A DNA stretch of 64,000 nt from Lachnospiraceae bacterium (GTDB lineage: Bacteria; Bacillota; Clostridia; Lachnospirales; Lachnospiraceae), in assembly GCA_017470985.1 (NCBI GenBank), contig JAFUXA010000010.1, positions 84,055-148,054 on the forward strand. Direction: 5' to 3'. The position numbers and the translations under genes are program-made. Below the pieces are notes generated by a model that saw nothing but the letters and a program-made list of their open reading frames with translations, had not been told where the DNA came from and searched no databases. Positions 53,838 through 61,802 of the stretch are shown here, piece by piece. Numbering within the stretch: the stretch's first letter is position 1; each line of letters starts with the position of its first letter.

Positions 53838-55241
53838 TTAAAAGCCTTTCAGATAGCAGTCTGAGGCTTTTTTCTTTTTGTTGTAATCAGCTATGTTTGT
53901 TATTTTTTGGTGAGACCTAGGTGAGACCAAATTATTATTATCAGAGCTTGCATTTAAGATGTTAAGTATTTCTTCTTCAGCATCTATAGGAGCATAGCTA
54001 TAATATTTTAAATTGGTTTCTACAGAGTGTCCCAGTAAAAGAGCTCTAGTAGTTTCAGGGATGCCGTTAGGAATGAATATATTGCTGTTTAAACTCATTC
54101 TAAAGGTATGGTTATTCGTAACAGGCAATCCTAAACTTCTCATCAATCTTCTTAAGCATGTTTGATATGCGTCTGATTTAATCCATTCACCGTTTTCATG
54201 GCATAATATAAAATCTGAAGTAATATGTTTTGCATCTTGAATAGATTTTAATTCAGATAATATATGTTTAATTGCATTAGTTAACGGAAAACGTCGACCA
54301 CCGTTTGATATGCCTTTTTCGTTTTTTGTCCAATTGACAAGATAATATTCTTTTCCGCCTTGTATTTTTCGGGATAACTGTTGAGAGTGAATATGTATGT
54401 AGTTGTCATGAATATCACTCCACTTTAGTGAACACAGCTCTCCTACGCGCATACCTGTCTCAATTGATAGTAAAATGGCAAAACCATTTATAAAATAGCC
54501 ATTATAGCGTTTTAATGACATGCGCCTATATATTTCACTCTTTATAGTTTCAATTTCATTTAAAGACAATATTTTGTCTTCTGAAACATTTTTTTGAGTG
54601 TCACATGATTTTAGATAAATACTATTCTTTATACTTATAACAGGATTTGAAGTTATCAATTCATATTCAATAGCATATGTAAATATGAGATTTAATAAAC
54701 TTTTGTATCCTAAAAATGCTTTTTTCTTTGGATGGAGTTTATTAACCATATTTTGTGTATATGCTTTTAAATCAGCTTTGGTTATTTCTGTTATATTACG
54801 ACATGCAAATTCATCATCAATAAATCTGTTGAAGAAATAATTGTATCTATCAATAGTTTTAGGATTCACATTTTCTGTTTTGGCTTTTTCATCTAATGCT
54901 TGAGTAAAAATTGTTTTTATAGTTTTGCTTTGAATATTTAAATCATAGTAAATGAACAATTTATCAATCAAGCCATTTCTGGTTTTGCTATATATCTTTT
55001 TTTTATCAGCCATTATAGTTACCCAAAGATCTTTGCTTTCTTGATATTTGATTTTCCTAGGTGAACCATTTTTGTTAACATGCTTTTCTAATACAAGTTG
55101 CTCTTTTAATTTCCTTTCTTCTTTATTTACCATCGTAAGTTGATTCGTGGCATCGTCTGAGGTAATAATACCATACATTAATTTTTTCTTAATAATATTT
55201 TTTTCTAATTGTAAATTAGTTAATAAAAGTTCTTTTGTCAT
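53838..55241 (-). CDS. Tyrosine integrase of the island
   Basis: A 467-residue tyrosine recombinase. An N-terminal arm domain, a SAM-like core-binding domain (PKTIDRYNYFFNRFIDDEF) and a catalytic domain with Arg in SIETGMRVGELCSLKWSDI, H-x-x-R in NNHTFRMSLNSNIF, GHS and Tyr in NLKYYSYAPID. ATG 55241 follows AAGGAG by 8 bases; the longer frame to 55280 lacks a site. It lies 12 bases from attL, the usual place. Its last codons contain GTGAGACC repeats that also occur near attR. Confidence 0.93.
   Translation of the reverse strand: MTKELLLTNLQLEKNIIKKKLMYGIITSDDATNQLTMVNKEERKLKEQLVLEKHVNKNGSPRKIKYQESKDLWVTIMADKKKIYSKTRNGLIDKLFIYYDLNIQSKTIKTIFTQALDEKAKTENVNPKTIDRYNYFFNRFIDDEFACRNITEITKADLKAYTQNMVNKLHPKKKAFLGYKSLLNLIFTYAIEYELITSNPVISIKNSIYLKSCDTQKNVSEDKILSLNEIETIKSEIYRRMSLKRYNGYFINGFAILLSIETGMRVGELCSLKWSDIHDNYIHIHSQQLSRKIQGGKEYYLVNWTKNEKGISNGGRRFPLTNAIKHILSELKSIQDAKHITSDFILCHENGEWIKSDAYQTCLRRLMRSLGLPVTNNHTFRMSLNSNIFIPNGIPETTRALLLGHSVETNLKYYSYAPIDAEEEILNILNASSDNNNLVSPRSHQKITNIADYNKKKKASDCYLKGF
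53910..53928. repeat. Left pair of GTGAGACC repeats (arm-site candidates)
   Basis: GTGAGACC at 53910-53917 and 53921-53928, start to start 11 bases, about one helical turn. An equal pair is at 60541-60560, in the same orientation, near attR. Confidence 0.6.
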
Positions 55242-55347
55242 ATTAGTAACTCCTTTCGGAGTTAAATATGGTGTGCTCATAAAACAGACAAATGTTTTGT
55301 TTGTTTTATAGGTACGCGATATTTAATTACAAATAATAAAAAACAAA

Positions 55348-55450
55348 GGTACACCTGGTACTTTTTATGATACAAACCTCTAATTAATGCTACTTCACGC
55401 ATAACAAGGGGCTTGTGTTATGTGTGAAGTACATAAGGAACATTTGGTAC
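55348..55450. promoter_or_regulatory. Origin-like region before rep: GGTAC boxes and inverted repeat
   Basis: GGTAC boxes lie at 55348, 55357 and 55446 (start to start 9 for the first two). Between them, TACTTCACGCATAACA at 55391-55406 and TGTTATGTGTGAAGTA at 55416-55431 form a 16-bp stem with one G-T pair and a 9-base loop (AGGGGCTTG). This is the layout of a Rep binding and nicking region, but the nick site is not identified. Confidence 0.5.
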
Positions 55451-55467
55451 AAAATGGAGGTAATATT

Positions 55468-56925
55468 ATGGCAAAAGTTTTTAATATAGTACAATACATA
55501 AAACATCCTATTACAGGGGAAAGGTTGTTAGATAGAAATACAATAGAAGAAGTATTGGCAAGTTATAAATTGATTAAAGAATTTGGTTATATTCTTCATG
55601 ATAGTGATTTCTATACAGAAGAAGATGAAGTATCAGAACTAGAATCATTAAAAGATGAATGGGAAAAACTGCCTAAAAAGAAGAATAAAATAAAATTAGA
55701 AAATTATATAAAGAAGAATCATTATAAGATAGCTGGAAATAAAAAGGCGCCACATTGGCATATTGTCTTACGCTTTGATAGAAATATGCAAATTGAAACA
55801 ATTGCAAAATGGTTTGGAATATCTATGCAATATGTAGAATTGCCAAAAGGAAGACAATCATTTTTAGATTGTATTCAGTATCTAACTCATGAGAGCGAAA
55901 AAGAACAAAAAGCAGGGAAATATCGTTATGATGATTCGAAAGTTATAGCAAACTTTGATTGGCGTGCTAGACTTGATGAGTTAAAGAAAAAACGTGAAAA
56001 ATATGGTAGTAAATCAGAAAAAGAATACTATAGAAATGCTGTTTGTTATAATGGCTTATCAATAAAAGAATTAATTAAAGAAAATAAAGAAGCATATTTA
56101 AAGGATATGAATTTTTTAGATAAATGTCGAGGAAAGTATCTTTCAGAAATAGCAGACATGCCATCGTATAGAATTAATATCTATGTTAATGGTAAAGGAG
56201 GTGTAGGGAAAAATACCATGTGTAAGGCATTGGCTAAAGCTTTGTTTCCAGATGTTGATGATTGTTTCTTTGAAATCGGTGGTCAAAACACGACATTCGA
56301 TGGTTATGATGGACAACCAGTTGTTATTTGGAATGATTTTAGGTCTATCGATTTAATTACCAGATTTGGACGAGGAGAAGTATTTGATATTTTTGATACG
56401 CATCCAACAGGTGCAAAACATAATGTAAAGTATAGTTCAGTAAAACTAGTTAATCCTATTAATATAATAAATGGAATAGAGGATTATCAAGTTTTCTTAG
56501 ATGGTATTTCAGGAGAATATACAGATAAAAATGGAAATCAAAGGATAGCTGAAAATAAAGACCAAAGCTATAGAAGATTCCCTATAATTATTTCTTTAAA
56601 AGAAGAGAGCTTCTCTGTATTGTTAAATAAAGGATATTTAAACTCTACACGAGATTTTTTGGAATATAGTATTCATCAAAATGTAAAAGGCTCTTTTGCC
56701 AATGTTGCGCAACAATTAGAAGGTGCTGCAAGAGAACAAGTTGAACATCTAATGTTACAGCCAATATTAGAGGTGTGTAACATTGTTAAAAAGAAAGAAT
56801 CTAATAAGATAAAATCTATAGAAGATATTCCAAAAGAATTTAAAGAATATGGCGTATCATTTGATAATGATAATAATCAAGGCTTTATAAAAGCAACTTG
56901 TGAAGAAAGCCATATTTTTGATTAG
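55468..56925 (+). CDS. Rolling-circle replication initiator with HUH endonuclease and SF3-like helicase
   Basis: A 485-residue Rep. The N-terminal domain is of the Rep_2 type: the HUH metal motif PHWHIVLRF (His-96, His-98) and Tyr-138 in IQYLTHESEKEQ as the likely nicking residue, then KYRYDD. The C-terminal domain has a P-loop GKGGVGKNT (residues 242-250) and Walker B VVIWNDF (285-291), a superfamily 3-like helicase. Such HUH-SF3 fusion is known from CRESS DNA viruses and related bacterial plasmids (pCRESS). ATG 55468 has GGAGG 7 bases upstream; an in-frame ATG at 55420 lies in the inverted repeat. Confidence 0.88.
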   Translation: MAKVFNIVQYIKHPITGERLLDRNTIEEVLASYKLIKEFGYILHDSDFYTEEDEVSELESLKDEWEKLPKKKNKIKLENYIKKNHYKIAGNKKAPHWHIVLRFDRNMQIETIAKWFGISMQYVELPKGRQSFLDCIQYLTHESEKEQKAGKYRYDDSKVIANFDWRARLDELKKKREKYGSKSEKEYYRNAVCYNGLSIKELIKENKEAYLKDMNFLDKCRGKYLSEIADMPSYRINIYVNGKGGVGKNTMCKALAKALFPDVDDCFFEIGGQNTTFDGYDGQPVVIWNDFRSIDLITRFGRGEVFDIFDTHPTGAKHNVKYSSVKLVNPINIINGIEDYQVFLDGISGEYTDKNGNQRIAENKDQSYRRFPIIISLKEESFSVLLNKGYLNSTRDFLEYSIHQNVKGSFANVAQQLEGAAREQVEHLMLQPILEVCNIVKKKESNKIKSIEDIPKEFKEYGVSFDNDNNQGFIKATCEESHIFD

Positions 56926-56928
56926 AAC

Positions 56929-56969
56929 TATCCGTTTATTCATTACATTTATGTATGAATAAACGGATA
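56929..56969. other. Long hairpin after rep
   Basis: TATCCGTTTATTCAT / ATGAATAAACGGATA with internal ACATTTATGT; stem about 17-18 bp, no T-run. Could be a terminator variant or a single-strand origin of a rolling-circle replicon. The rest of 56970-57150 has a TATAAT box at 57122 for the next gene and nothing else evident. Confidence 0.5.
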
Positions 56970-57155
56970 AATCTATATATAAGTGAATATCAAAGAATCT
57001 AAACTCCTTGCCGAAAATATGTAAGTTTAAAAAAAATCATAATCGCTTTAACATTTTTTGATTTTTGTCACCTATATATTATGTAACCAAATAAATGATT
57101 TCCATTTCGAGAAATAAATAGTATAATTACAAAAGAGAAAAAAGGAGGTATCGTT

Positions 57156-57878
57156 ATGGGCATTAAAAATTTTATCATTGCACACAAAATTGCGGTTATT
57201 ATTACTACAGCAGCTGTTGCTGTTGGAGGTGTTACAACAGGTGTTGTTGTTCATAATCACAATGAACAATTAAGAATTGAAGCTGAACAGGCTGCAGAAA
57301 AGGAAGCCAAAGAAAAGGCTGATGCTGAAGCTAAGAAAAAGACAGAAGATACTAAAAAGACTGAGGAAACTAAGAAGACCGAAGAAGTAAAGGAAGAAGA
57401 TAAGGTTGCTTTGGAAGAAAATTCCAATGAAACAAAGGTTGCTTCTAATACAAACAACAATGAGAAGAAGACTACTGTTTCAAACAATAACTCTACTTCA
57501 AACAATTCCGCTCCTTCAAATAATAATTCTTCTTCGCAGGTAGCTCCAACTCCAGAAGCTGCACCTGCTCCTGCAGAAGATACAAGACCAGATTGTGAAA
57601 AATACTCACAGGCTGAGTTGAAGGCGTTAAATATGCTGGGATATATTCCTCCAGATGCAGAACATTTCATTGGGGTAAAGAATGGACAGCCTGTATATGA
57701 TTACAGTCCGATTGATTTCCCAGATGAAAGAGGAACTACTCCAGATGGATATGATTATGTTTACACCTCTGGAACCAATGCCTCATCATACGCTTCACAA
57801 GTATATGTTTATGTCCCTGGAACTTCTGAAATGGTTCATAATTATGATGTAATGTATGGTAGAATTGTTGGTGAATAA
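57156..57878 (+). CDS. Membrane-anchored, charged-linker protein of the element (240 aa)
   Basis: One N-terminal helix (IAVIITTAAVAVGGVTTGVV) leads to a Lys/Glu/Ala-rich stretch (about residues 45-90; repeats of KKTEETKKTEE), an Asn/Ser-rich linker (TVSNNNSTSNNSAPSNNNSS), and a Tyr-rich C-terminal domain of about 90 residues with no recognised family. It would reach across the cell wall and present the last domain outside. The protein at 62902 has a similar plan. AAGGAGG precedes ATG. Confidence 0.65.
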   Translation: MGIKNFIIAHKIAVIITTAAVAVGGVTTGVVVHNHNEQLRIEAEQAAEKEAKEKADAEAKKKTEDTKKTEETKKTEEVKEEDKVALEENSNETKVASNTNNNEKKTTVSNNNSTSNNSAPSNNNSSSQVAPTPEAAPAPAEDTRPDCEKYSQAELKALNMLGYIPPDAEHFIGVKNGQPVYDYSPIDFPDERGTTPDGYDYVYTSGTNASSYASQVYVYVPGTSEMVHNYDVMYGRIVGE

Positions 57879-57925
57879 TAAAGTTTTACAACAGAATATA
57901 CCCATTCCTTTTATATAAAAATATC

Positions 57926-57960
57926 AGAACTATAGGTTTATTCCTATAGTTCTTTTTTTT
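57926..57960 (+). terminator. Terminator after the linker protein gene
   Basis: AGAACTATAGG / CCTATAGTTCT stem, 6-base loop, then T8. Confidence 0.92.
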
Positions 57961-58018
57961 ATCTTACATATTTAATAATGAAATAAAAATTTAGTCATTA
58001 TAAAGGAGGTAATAAAGA
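57961..58018 (+). promoter_or_regulatory. Leader copy 1, shared with the gene at 58730
   Basis: A block with ATCTTACATATTTAAT (57961-57976) and ATAAAAAT further on, ending AAAGGAGGTAATAA, precedes ATG. Nearly the same block lies at 58676-58729. Likely a duplicated promoter and ribosome-site cassette. Confidence 0.5.
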
Positions 58019-58219
58019 ATGAGCAACATTGATAAAGAAAAAAGAGCAACAGTAGGCGATTTAATTAATAGATTAAAAGAACTGCCTGAGGATGCTGAAA
58101 TCATGATGGTATGCCACGAAAGTGATGGACATCATATTGATTGGGAATACGCAACTAAAGAAGATATTCGTTATCTAGGACTTGACGAATATGGTGTTTT
58201 AAACATCACAGTTGATTAA
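58019..58219 (+). CDS. Small protein of the element (66 aa)
   Basis: MSNIDKEKRATVGDLINRLK leads into ELPEDAEIMMVCHESDG, an alpha-beta fold typical of small phage and plasmid proteins with a TVxDLIxxLKxLPxD opening. Function unknown. GGAGGTAATAAAGA precedes ATG. Followed by the next gene 17 bases on. Confidence 0.6.
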   Translation: MSNIDKEKRATVGDLINRLKELPEDAEIMMVCHESDGHHIDWEYATKEDIRYLGLDEYGVLNITVD

Positions 58220-58236
58220 AGAAAAGGAGATAAGAA

Positions 58237-58557
58237 ATGGCAAGAAATGAAGAGATAACTCAAGAAGAAGCACTCAAACAGTTAAAAATTGAATTATCAA
58301 TCTGGGAATCAGATTGTAAGTCTCATCACAAAACCAAAGATGCGCTTAAAGTTGCAATCAAAACCATGGAACAACAATCTAATGAAGATTGTGTAATCAT
58401 TAACACAAACGGATTAAGCGAAGGCATTAGATGCGCTATGTGTACTAATCATATGAAAAATGACAGAGGTTGCGATGGCGGTTGTGTGATTGATAATGAC
58501 ATGTATGAGCGTGTAATGAATACAATCGAAAAATGTATAATTTCTAAAGATGTATAA
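58237..58557 (+). CDS. Small Cys-rich, possibly zinc-binding protein (106 aa)
   Basis: An N-terminal helix (EEITQEEALKQLKIELSIWE) is followed by IRCAMCTNHMKNDRGCDGGC, a Cys/His cluster fit to bind zinc. Similar proteins occur in phages of Firmicutes. Function unknown. AAAGGAG precedes ATG; co-transcribed with the 66-residue gene and ended by a terminator. Confidence 0.6.
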   Translation: MARNEEITQEEALKQLKIELSIWESDCKSHHKTKDALKVAIKTMEQQSNEDCVIINTNGLSEGIRCAMCTNHMKNDRGCDGGCVIDNDMYERVMNTIEKCIISKDV

Positions 58558-58573
58558 TTTCTAATTAACTCAC

Positions 58574-58616
58574 AGAACCACTTAATCTCATTTGAGAAAG
58601 AGTGGTTCTTTTTTTG
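58574..58616 (+). terminator. Terminator after the Cys-rich gene
   Basis: AGAACCACT / AGTGGTTCT stem with an inner CTCA/TGAG hairpin, followed by seven T residues. Confidence 0.8.
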
Positions 58617-58675
58617 TTCAATTAGACTCCAAAACATTCATACATTTTTTCATATTAACAGTATATTTATTTTTT

Positions 58676-58729
58676 ATCTTACATATTTAATTACAGATAA
58701 AAATATCATTAATAAAGGAGGTAATAATA
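58676..58729 (+). promoter_or_regulatory. Leader copy 2
   Basis: Repeats ATCTTACATATTTAAT and the AAAGGAGGTAATAATA ribosome-site block of 57961-58018, with small changes between. It again directly precedes a small gene. Confidence 0.5.
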
Positions 58730-58999
58730 ATGAGAATAACACCCAATGGATACGAAGCAATGAGGAGCTCTGATTCAAAATATCACATAGGTGATAAGTT
58801 TAGAACTGGAGGACTCATCGCTATTGTAACAGAAGTTAGTGGCGAAGAGTACCAATTGTCGTTTATCGACGCAAAGAGTCATGAAGAAGTTCGCTATTGC
58901 TTAAAGTCTGCATGGTACACAAATGCAGAGTTAGATAATTTTAAGAATTATGCTAACAAAGAGCGAATCCGTAGTGGATTTCACAAACCAAGATCATAG
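58730..58999 (+). CDS. Small orphan protein of the element (89 aa)
   Basis: MRITPNGYEAMRSSDSKYHI, then GDKFRTGGLIAIVTEVSGEE: a short beta-rich, SH3-like pattern. No family recognised. AAAGGAGG is 7-8 bases before ATG. Preceded by the duplicated leader and followed closely by two very small genes. Confidence 0.55.
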   Translation: MRITPNGYEAMRSSDSKYHIGDKFRTGGLIAIVTEVSGEEYQLSFIDAKSHEEVRYCLKSAWYTNAELDNFKNYANKERIRSGFHKPRS

Positions 59000-59011
59000 G
59001 AGGTAAGAAAA

Positions 59012-59116
59012 ATGTGGAATTTTGATGTACCCAACATATGTGTGTTTATACTTTGCGTTGGATGGTATTTATTAGGTTTTAGACTTGGAAAGGAGCAGAC
59101 AGATGATCGGAATTAA
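59012..59116 (+). CDS. Tiny membrane peptide (34 aa)
   Basis: MWNFDVPNICVFILCVGWYL, one membrane helix, ending GKEQTDDRN. AGGAGG is 9 bases before ATG. It overlaps the next small gene by 14 bases, which supports translation. Function unknown. Confidence 0.5.
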   Translation: MWNFDVPNICVFILCVGWYLLGFRLGKEQTDDRN

Positions 59117-59222
59117 AGATATGAAAATGCCAAAGAATTGTTATGAGTGCGGATTCAGAAGAACTTGTATATCTGACAACATCACGCATCATTATAGTTT
59201 AGTAAATACAACCCTGCAATAA
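59103..59222 (+). CDS. Small CxxC protein (39 aa)
   Basis: MIGIKDMKMPKNCYECGFRR, then a further Cys and a His pair (TCISDNITHHY): a CxxC..C..HH pattern fit for zinc, very like small proteins of Gram-positive phages that begin KMPxxCxxC. AAGGAG is 9 bases upstream. Coupled to the preceding 34-residue gene by overlap. Confidence 0.55.
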   Translation: MIGIKDMKMPKNCYECGFRRTCISDNITHHYSLVNTTLQ

Positions 59223-59342
59223 GTGAATATTAAAAAAACAAACGAACATATTTAAAAATGTAAATAGTTATGCTTTAACTTAAAAGCAAAGATGAAACAA
59301 ATATGAAAGGAGGGAAAAATAGTAATAGAAATAATAACAATC

Positions 59343-59520
59343 TAATAACTTAACATTGAATGCGTTGCCCTGGGAAGTGATGTATTTTGTGATTGCAGAG
59401 ATGTAAAGTTACATTCAAACCAGAGGACAAAAGAGACTCATCCTTGATGGCCGAATTGAGTAGGAAAGGAGTCCAAGTAGTACCGCTCGTTAATAACGAG
59501 AGAGGGAAATAACTTAACAT
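59343..59520 (+). ncRNA. Structured non-coding region before the second recombinase
   Basis: No frame crosses this part. The direct repeat AATAACTTAACAT bounds it (about 59343-59355 and 59508-59520). Inside are ATGTAA/TTACAT near 59400, GGAC/GTCC enclosing ACTCA/TGAGT pairs at about 59424-59474, and CTCGTT/AACGAG near 59487. G+C content is higher than in the surrounding island. Class is not recognised. Confidence 0.45.
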
Positions 59521-59553
59521 ACTATCAAATATTTAAAACAGAGGAGAGAATTT

Positions 59554-60429
59554 ATGGCAAGAAAAAAAGGTGCGATAAAGCCAAGAAAATATATGCGTGA
59601 TAATTTATATAATGCATATATGAAGGGTAAAGGTCATTCAAAGCATGAATTAAAAGATGAACATAATTCAACAAAATATATTCATAGTAATCAAACCTTT
59701 CGGACATATGTTAGTCAATGTAATCATTTTGCAGATTGGTTATCGCAAAACAAAATAAGGGATATTGATGATGCTAGGGATTCTATTCCAATATATTTAA
59801 AGAGCTTAGAGGAAAGAGAATTATCAGCGTCATCTATTGTGACGGCTTTGAATGCTATTGCAAAGGCCTTTAAGATTAGCACTATGGATATTGATTATAC
59901 AGCACCAAGAAGGGAAAGAGCAGCAATAAAGCGATCTAGATATACAGTGCAAAGAGATGCTCATTTTTCAGAGGTGGCCAATAAAGAATTGATTGACTTT
60001 GTTAGTGCTACAGGATTACGAAGGCATGAATTAGAACAATTACATGGTTGCGATTTAGCATATGAAGATGGGAAATATAAAATATATGTAGCGCAAGGTA
60101 AAGGCGGTAAAACAAGATTTGCAGATGTAGTTGGAAGTAATAAAGAAATTGAAAATGTTGTCAATATAATGCGTAGAGCAAAAGAAGGAAAAGTTTTTGA
60201 ACACATTCATAATGGTTTTGATGAACATTATTATCGCTCATTATATGCTTGTCGGTGTTATAAGCTATATGCTCGAGATATAGATGATATTCCTAAAAGT
60301 GAAAGATATATTTGTAGAAAAGATAAAGCTGGGATTGTTTACGACAAAAGAGCTATGTTATATGCATCTCGTCAACTAGGACATAATAGAATTGATGTTA
60401 TAGCAAATTATTATTTGCATAACCTATAA
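59554..60429 (+). CDS. Second tyrosine recombinase of the element
   Basis: A 291-residue recombinase. SAM-like N-terminal domain (TYVSQCNHFADWLSQNKIRD), then Arg in SATGLRRHELEQL, Lys in QGKGGKTRF, H-x-x-R-like EHYYRSLYACR, GH in RQLGHNRIDVIANYYLHNL, Tyr near the C-terminus. All catalytic positions look intact. GAGGAG is 8 bases before ATG. It is not the integrase type seen at attL. It may resolve dimers, invert DNA, or belong to a nested element. Confidence 0.85.
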   Translation: MARKKGAIKPRKYMRDNLYNAYMKGKGHSKHELKDEHNSTKYIHSNQTFRTYVSQCNHFADWLSQNKIRDIDDARDSIPIYLKSLEERELSASSIVTALNAIAKAFKISTMDIDYTAPRRERAAIKRSRYTVQRDAHFSEVANKELIDFVSATGLRRHELEQLHGCDLAYEDGKYKIYVAQGKGGKTRFADVVGSNKEIENVVNIMRRAKEGKVFEHIHNGFDEHYYRSLYACRCYKLYARDIDDIPKSERYICRKDKAGIVYDKRAMLYASRQLGHNRIDVIANYYLHNL

Positions 60430-60540
60430 GTGAAAAGTAAGATATTATCAAAAATAGTCTTTCAAACCAAAAGTAAGATGGATATCATCAGACAGGATGG
60501 AAAGCATATTCAAAGACAGGACATCAATTTATAAGCGAAA

Positions 60541-60560
60541 GTGAGACCTAAAGTGAGACC
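60541..60560. repeat. Right pair of GTGAGACC repeats (arm-site candidates)
   Basis: GTGAGACC at 60541-60548 and 60553-60560, start to start 12 bases. Same orientation as the pair at 53910. About 60 bases left of attR. Confidence 0.6.
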
Positions 60561-60617
60561 TGTAATGACGACGCCACTCAAACCCTTCATTTTCAATATT
60601 TTTTATAAGGAACAACA

Positions 60618-60640
60618 TTCAAGTCCCATCTTCCGCATTA
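60618..60640. repeat. att core, junction between the two tandem elements
   Basis: The 23-base copy of the tRNA-Leu 3' end (TTCAAGTCCC...CCGCATTA). Flanks differ from the tRNA on both sides. It serves as attR of the first element and left boundary of the second. Confidence 0.9.
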
Positions 60641-60701
60641 CATAATAATAGATGGAAGCAATCCTATCATAGATAAAGATTATGTACATAACGAGGATTA
60701 A

Positions 60702-61194
60702 ATGAAGCGCACCAGAACAGGATTAATTCTCTTTGGTGGAGTTGGTTCTGGAAAGACATATATGGCCGCATGCATAGCTAATGCCTTGCTTGATCAGGGC
60801 AAGCGAGTTCTGATGAAGGACTTTGCAGAAATCAGTAATATATCAGTCTTTGATTCAGAGGAGTATATGAAATCATTGTCTCAGTATGACCTCCTGATTT
60901 TGGATGATTTAGGAGCGGAGAGACGTAGTGAGTTTGCCTTGCAGAATGTCTTTAACGCGGTCAATAGACGATGGGAATCAGGTAAGCCACTTAATTGTAA
61001 CCACAAACTTATCACTGCGCGAAATGAAGGAATTACGAGCTTGTGATGATATGTCTTACCAGAGAATCTATGACCGAATCTTTGATATGTGTGTGCCGAT
61101 TTGTGTGGATGGGGTTAGCAAGAGATTGGCTAGTGCGGAGGAGAAGGTGGAGAGATATCAGTGGTTAAATAATTTTTATAGACATATGGATTAA
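60702..61194 (+). pseudogene. DnaC/IstB-like replication ATPase, truncated and frameshifted
   Basis: The first frame reads LILFGGVGSGKTYMAACIAN (Walker A) and LLILDDLGAERRSEFALQNV (Walker B), then shifts at about 60993 into a second frame, LIVTTNLSLREMKELR.. to the stop at 61194. A single extra base (CTTAATT for CTTATT) explains the break. The N-terminal third of a DnaC-type helicase loader is missing. An old replication module of the second element. Confidence 0.85.
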
Positions 61195-61451
61195 TAAAAA
61201 ATATAATAAAAATAGAAAGAATAATATAGTTTTGAAGATAATCAATACATGATATAAATAACTTTTGCGTGTAAAGATTTCAAAATGTTCTTTTTTTAGA
61301 GTACAATTGGTAGTAATGACCTTTTATTGAACTGATATTATATTAAAAACGTTAGAATCATATGTAGGCAATATATTGATAGATACTATAATATATGCTA
61401 AAATGTTATACCAAATACTTGATGATTTTATGTTTTAGGAGGTGTATATCG

Positions 61452-61802
61452 ATGAACGAGAGAACATCTTTAATTGAGAAAAATGAAATAAATCATATTT
61501 ATCAAAATAAATGGAATGCTAATGATAATGAATCTTTATGGTATGCTTCGTATCCTAAAAAAAAGATTTTAGATAAAGCGCACTATGTAATGGTGAAAGT
61601 TGATGATTTGCCATATGATCTTCCCAAAGCGTATTCGTTGGAAAATGAGAGAAAGATTTTATTTGAAGTATCTTTAAGAACAAAAAAAATGCAAAAGCGT
61701 ATGTATAGAACTGATTTAGAAGCTATTGCAAGTGATTGGATAAAGGTAGGAAAAAATATTAATGAATCAATTAGAAGATATTCAGAACGACTTGAATTCT
61801 GA
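61452..61802 (+). CDS. Hypothetical protein, partner of the DUF2335 gene (116 aa)
   Basis: MNERTSLIEKNEINHIYQNK and so on; mixed alpha-beta with a Lys/Arg-rich C-terminal helix (INESIRRYSERLEF). Family not recognised. AGGAGGT is 7 bases before ATG 61452; an earlier in-frame ATG at 61395 lacks a site. It overlaps the DUF2335 gene by 41 bases, so the two are translated together. Confidence 0.6.
   Translation: MNERTSLIEKNEINHIYQNKWNANDNESLWYASYPKKKILDKAHYVMVKVDDLPYDLPKAYSLENERKILFEVSLRTKKMQKRMYRTDLEAIASDWIKVGKNINESIRRYSERLEF

Larger units (their letters stand above)
53804..60640. mobile_element. Integrative element in tRNA-Leu with CRESS-like Rep (6.8 kb)
   Basis: Bounded by perfect 23-base att copies. 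Contents in order: tyrosine integrase (minus strand, next to attL), an origin-like region, an HUH/SF3 Rep, an anchored surface protein, three to five small orphan genes, a structured RNA-like region, and a second tyrosine recombinase. Base composition is clearly more A+T-rich than the flanks. No mobilisation relaxase other than Rep, no capsid gene and no partition gene is seen. It probably excises as a circle and replicates as a rolling circle. Confidence 0.85.

Noticed and set aside
57257-57670. Minus-strand frame of 137 codons opposite the linker protein
   Set aside because: It mirrors the low-complexity Lys/Glu and Asn/Ser codons of the real gene and has no ribosome site.
60928-61194. Separate small gene after the DnaC-like frame
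   Set aside because: Its sequence continues the same ATPase family after a one-base shift, so it is part of one broken gene.
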